The position numbers and the translations under genes were made by a program. DNA of 7,757 nt from an uncultured Eubacterium sp. (GTDB lineage Bacteria; Bacillota; Clostridia; Lachnospirales; Lachnospiraceae). Each line of letters opens with the position of its first letter. Positions within the stretch are counted from its first letter, which is position 1. The stretch is from assembly GCA_910579145.1 (NCBI GenBank), contig CAJTTQ010000101.1, forward strand, positions 1-7,757, given 5' to 3'. The notes below the pieces were generated by a model that was given only the letters and a program-made list of their open reading frames with translations, was not told where the DNA came from and did no database searches. Positions 5,943 through 7,757 of this stretch are shown here, in pieces.

Positions 5943-6009
5943 TGCTTTTTCAAAATTTTCTTTTAAACTGCAAAACACAAAATTCCCGTTACCCTCACCG
6001 CCGCAAGGG

Positions 6010-6038
6010 TTGACAATGAGAAAACACCGTACTATAAT
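6010..6038 (+). promoter_or_regulatory. Consensus sigma-A promoter of pdxS-pdxT
   Basis: A perfect -35 TTGACA (6010-6015), a 17-base spacer and a perfect -10 TATAAT (6033-6038) lie upstream of pdxS, with AAAGGAG at 6067-6073. Such a match suggests strong, largely constitutive expression. No PdxR-type (MocR) regulator gene is in the window. A weak inverted repeat (ACCCT at 5991-5995, AGGGT at 6006-6010) touches the -35. Confidence 0.85.
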
Positions 6039-6082
6039 TTTTTTGTAACGTACAGACTAACAGGATAAAGGAGACGCAGAGT

Positions 6083-6961
6083 ATGGATACTACAAACAGA
6101 TACGAGTTAAACAAACAACTGGCACAGATGTTAAAAGGCGGCGTCATCATGGACGTGACTACGCCGGAACAGGCACGGATCGCGGAAGAAGCCGGTGCCT
6201 GCGCTGTCATGGCGCTAGAGCGGATCCCCGCGGACATCCGGGCCGCAGGCGGTGTTTCCAGAATGAGCGACCCGAAAATGATCCGCGGGATCCAGGAAGC
6301 AGTAAGTATTCCTGTGATGGCAAAATGCCGGATCGGGCATTTCGCGGAAGCGCAGATTTTAGAAGCGATTGAAATTGATTATATTGATGAGAGCGAGGTA
6401 TTATCCCCCGCCGATGATGTGTACCACATTGATAAAACCAAATTCTCTGTTCCGTTTGTCTGCGGGGCAAAAGACCTCGGCGAGGCATTGCGCAGGATCA
6501 GCGAGGGCGCTTCCATGATCCGCACAAAAGGAGAACCGGGAACAGGAGATGTCGTACAGGCTGTCCGCCATATGCGCAAGATGAACCAGGAAATCGCAAA
6601 ATTGACATCGATGCGGGAGGACGAGCTGTACCACGCGGCAAAAGAACTAGAAGTCCCATACGAACTAGCCGCATACGTGCATGAAAACGGCCGGCTGCCC
6701 GTCGTAAATTTTGCTGCGGGAGGTGTGGCAACACCTGCGGATGCCGCTCTTATGATGCAGCTTGGCGCTGAAGGTGTTTTTGTGGGATCCGGCATTTTCA
6801 AATCCGGCGACCCGAAAAAAAGAGCCGCCGCCATCGTAAAAGCTGTCACAAATTTCAACGACGCCAAACTGCTGGCTGATTTATCCGAAGATCTCGGTGA
6901 GGCAATGGTCGGCATCAACGAGCAGGAAATCGAACTTCTCATGGCTGAAAGGGGAAAATAA
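6083..6961 (+). CDS. pdxS: Pyridoxal 5'-phosphate synthase subunit PdxS
   Basis: The 292-residue (beta/alpha)8-barrel enzyme makes pyridoxal 5'-phosphate from ribose 5-phosphate, glyceraldehyde 3-phosphate and ammonia supplied by PdxT. Key residues match the Bacillus numbering: Asp24 in GGVIMDVTTPEQA, the imine-forming Lys81 in IPVMAKCRIGHF, and Lys149 in ASMIRTKGEPGTGD. Other family blocks are MALERIPADIRAAGGVSRMSDP (43-64), IDYIDESEVLSPADD and VVNFAAGGVATPADAALMMQLGAEGVFVGSGIFKSGDP. Length is normal. The protein forms a 12-mer that docks 12 PdxT subunits. The start at 6083 follows AAAGGAG by 9 bases. It is followed after 2 bases by pdxT in one operon. Confidence 0.98.
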   Translation: MDTTNRYELNKQLAQMLKGGVIMDVTTPEQARIAEEAGACAVMALERIPADIRAAGGVSRMSDPKMIRGIQEAVSIPVMAKCRIGHFAEAQILEAIEIDYIDESEVLSPADDVYHIDKTKFSVPFVCGAKDLGEALRRISEGASMIRTKGEPGTGDVVQAVRHMRKMNQEIAKLTSMREDELYHAAKELEVPYELAAYVHENGRLPVVNFAAGGVATPADAALMMQLGAEGVFVGSGIFKSGDPKKRAAAIVKAVTNFNDAKLLADLSEDLGEAMVGINEQEIELLMAERGK

Positions 6962-6963
6962 CG

Positions 6964-7545
6964 ATGCGGATTGCTGTACTGGCTGTGCAGGGAGCATTTG
7001 CCGAACACGAAAACATGCTCTCCCTGTTGGGGGCTGATTGTTTTGAAATACGGAAGAAAAAAGATCTGGAACAGGATTTTGACGGCCTGATCCTTCCGGG
7101 CGGCGAGAGCACCGTGATGGGAAAACTGTTACAGGAACTGGATCTGTTCCATCCGCTTCATGAAAAAATCAAACAGGGACTTCCGGTACTGGGAACATGT
7201 GCCGGCCTGATCCTTTTGGCCGAGAACCTATCGAATGATGAAAATGTCTATTTTGGCACCCTGCCTGTTACCGTCAGACGAAATGCCTACGGCAGGCAGT
7301 TGTCCAGTTTTTATACCGAAGGAGAAGTAACCGGTATCGGGACGGTTCCGATGGCATTTATACGGGCGCCCTTTGTGGAACGCACCGGTGAGGGCACAGA
7401 AATCGTCGCCCGCGTGGACGGAAACATCGTCGGCGTAAAGTATCAGAACCAGATCGGCATTTCATTTCATCCCGAAGTCACAGCCTGCACAAAGATACAC
7501 GAATATTTTCTGGGAATCTGCCGTTCTTTTAAAGAAAATATTTAA
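6964..7545 (+). CDS. pdxT: Pyridoxal 5'-phosphate synthase glutaminase subunit PdxT
   Basis: The 193-residue class I glutamine amidotransferase hydrolyses glutamine and channels ammonia into the PdxS barrel. The catalytic triad is visible: Cys79 in PVLGTCAGLIL, and His169 and Glu171 in GISFHPEV. Other conserved blocks are the N-terminal VLAVQGAFAEHE, the oxyanion region LILPGGEST (42-50), the RRNAYGRQLSSF loop (105-116) and FIRAPFVE (132-139). Length and ends are normal. The ATG lies 2 bases after the pdxS stop, with an AAAGGGGA ribosome binding site in the end of pdxS, so translation is probably coupled and the two subunits made together. No typical terminator follows directly; the next strong one is at 7674. 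Confidence 0.98.
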   Translation: MRIAVLAVQGAFAEHENMLSLLGADCFEIRKKKDLEQDFDGLILPGGESTVMGKLLQELDLFHPLHEKIKQGLPVLGTCAGLILLAENLSNDENVYFGTLPVTVRRNAYGRQLSSFYTEGEVTGIGTVPMAFIRAPFVERTGEGTEIVARVDGNIVGVKYQNQIGISFHPEVTACTKIHEYFLGICRSFKENI

Positions 7546-7581
7546 TTTTTTGTACAAAAATCATTTTTGACACAAAAATGA
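7545..7581. repeat. Two tandem AT-rich palindromes after pdxT
   Basis: The first palindrome pairs ATTTTTTG (7545-7552) with CAAAAAT (7555-7561), containing a perfect 14-base palindrome centred on GTAC. The second pairs TCATTTTTG (7561-7569) with CAAAAATGA (7573-7581), a perfect 9-base inverted repeat with a 3-base centre. They alternate TTTTTG and CAAAAA half-sites, with centres about 17-18 bases apart. No T-run follows, so this is not an ordinary terminator; a TTGACA in the second centre suggests an operator over a promoter. Confidence 0.6.
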
Positions 7582-7597
7582 CACATTCTCTTAGTAT
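7567..7597 (+). promoter_or_regulatory. Possible promoter for a small RNA downstream of pdxT
   Basis: A perfect -35 TTGACA (7567-7572) is followed after 19 bases by TAGTAT (7592-7597), with overlapping alternatives TATTAT (7595-7600) and TATAAC (7598-7603) at poorer spacing. Transcription would begin about 7604-7607, immediately before the first hairpin. The spacing is longer than ideal, so this is a tentative call. Confidence 0.35.
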
Positions 7598-7603
7598 TAT
7601 AAC

Positions 7604-7709
7604 AATCGGAAAGTATAAACTTTCTACTCCCACCCTATTATACGCTTAGTTACCTCCACTTGGGAGGTAGCGGAAAAAACACCTCCTCCCAGAGGTGTTT
7701 TTTCTTTTT
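7604..7709 (+). ncRNA. Candidate small regulatory RNA with C-rich motifs
   Basis: About 105 bases without a reading frame. Hairpin 1 has stem GAAAGT/ACTTTC (7609-7614, 7619-7624) with a 4-base loop. Then comes an unpaired C-rich stretch CTCCCACCC (7627-7635). Hairpin 2 pairs ACCTCC (7652-7657) with GGAGGT (7663-7668), extended by CGCT (7643-7646) and AGCG (7669-7672). A terminator hairpin follows with loop CTCCCA (7686-7691). Unpaired C-rich segments complementary to ribosome binding sites are typical of Firmicutes small RNAs such as RsaE and the streptococcal csRNAs. It could instead be just the trailing leader and terminator of pdxT, or, on the other strand, the end of a gene beyond the window. 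Confidence 0.4.
7674..7709. terminator. Strong bidirectional intrinsic terminator
   Basis: Stem CACCTC (7680-7685) / GAGGTG (7692-7697) with 6-base loop CTCCCA, flanked by six A (7674-7679) and TTTTTTCTTTTT (7698-7709). The A/T flanks can extend the stem to 12 pairs and give a T-run on either strand. It ends pdxS-pdxT read-through or the candidate small RNA, and could also serve a gene converging from the right. Confidence 0.9.
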
Positions 7710-7757
7710 GTTCATACAAACTGTTCTGCCTTCTTATGTAGACAAAGCTAAACTGAC

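Noticed and set aside
5991..6010. Inverted repeat ACCCT/AGGGT touching the pdxS -35, as a possible regulator site
   Set aside because: Only five pairs with a ten-base spacer; easily chance, and no regulator gene is nearby.
6379..7008. Long open frame of 209 codons antisense to pdxS
   Set aside because: It is a Ser/Ala/Pro-rich shadow of a strongly coding gene, without a ribosome binding site or family motifs.
7734..7757. Possible last seven codons of a minus-strand gene ending at TAA
   Set aside because: Too short to support; several frames are open at the window edge, and only sequence to the right could decide.
1..7757. CRISPR arrays, tRNA or rRNA genes, transposases, integrases, riboswitches
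   Set aside because: Both strands were read for spaced repeats, tRNA-like cloverleaf ends, mobile-element proteins and known riboswitch cores such as THF, FMN or T-box; none was found. PLP-gene leaders in particular show no recognisable aptamer at 6039-6082, which is only 44 bases.

Overview
The window looks like chromosome of a low-to-mid-GC Gram-positive anaerobe of the Clostridia, most likely near the Lachnospiraceae. The signs are strong AGGAGG-type ribosome binding sites, textbook sigma-A promoters, the two-subunit pdxS/pdxT vitamin B6 pathway, a soluble PAS-PAS chemoreceptor, a short collagen-like protein with a BclA-like C-terminal domain, and an HxlR regulator with a decayed oxidoreductase operon. 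This placement is inferred from gene content and protein style, not from a database match.

Layout. (1) 1-430: the AT-rich C-terminal part of a LytTR-type response regulator, cut by the window edge. (2) 431-1739: a small redox locus. An intact HxlR regulator (+) faces a promoter, an operator-like repeat cluster and two minus-strand genes that have decayed: a zinc-type quinone oxidoreductase/alcohol dehydrogenase pseudogene and a half-length pyridoxamine-oxidase-like flavoprotein. (3) 1788-4065: a minus-strand pair, a DUF4253 protein followed by a cytoplasmic PAS-PAS methyl-accepting chemotaxis protein, closed by a terminator. (4) 4130-4678: the divergent collagen/BclA-like gene. Its start is best placed 39 bases downstream of the longest reading frame, and a sporulation-sigma-like promoter lies just upstream. 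(5) 4803-5875: a histidine-phosphatase-family gene and rlmH on the minus strand, coupled by a TTGA stop/start overlap and driven by an extended -10 promoter. (6) 6010-7545: a consensus sigma-A promoter and the pdxS-pdxT operon for pyridoxal 5'-phosphate synthesis. (7) 7546-7757: no protein gene. It holds two tandem palindromes, a possible promoter, two hairpins separated by a C-rich single strand, and a very strong terminator with a C-rich loop. Together these suggest a small regulatory RNA.

Most of the window is ordinary housekeeping and accessory content. The parts most worth a second look are the candidate C-rich small RNA and its palindromic upstream region, the HxlR locus whose regulator and operator outlived the target genes, and the promoter and start of the collagen-like gene. 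No clearly new multi-gene system is visible.
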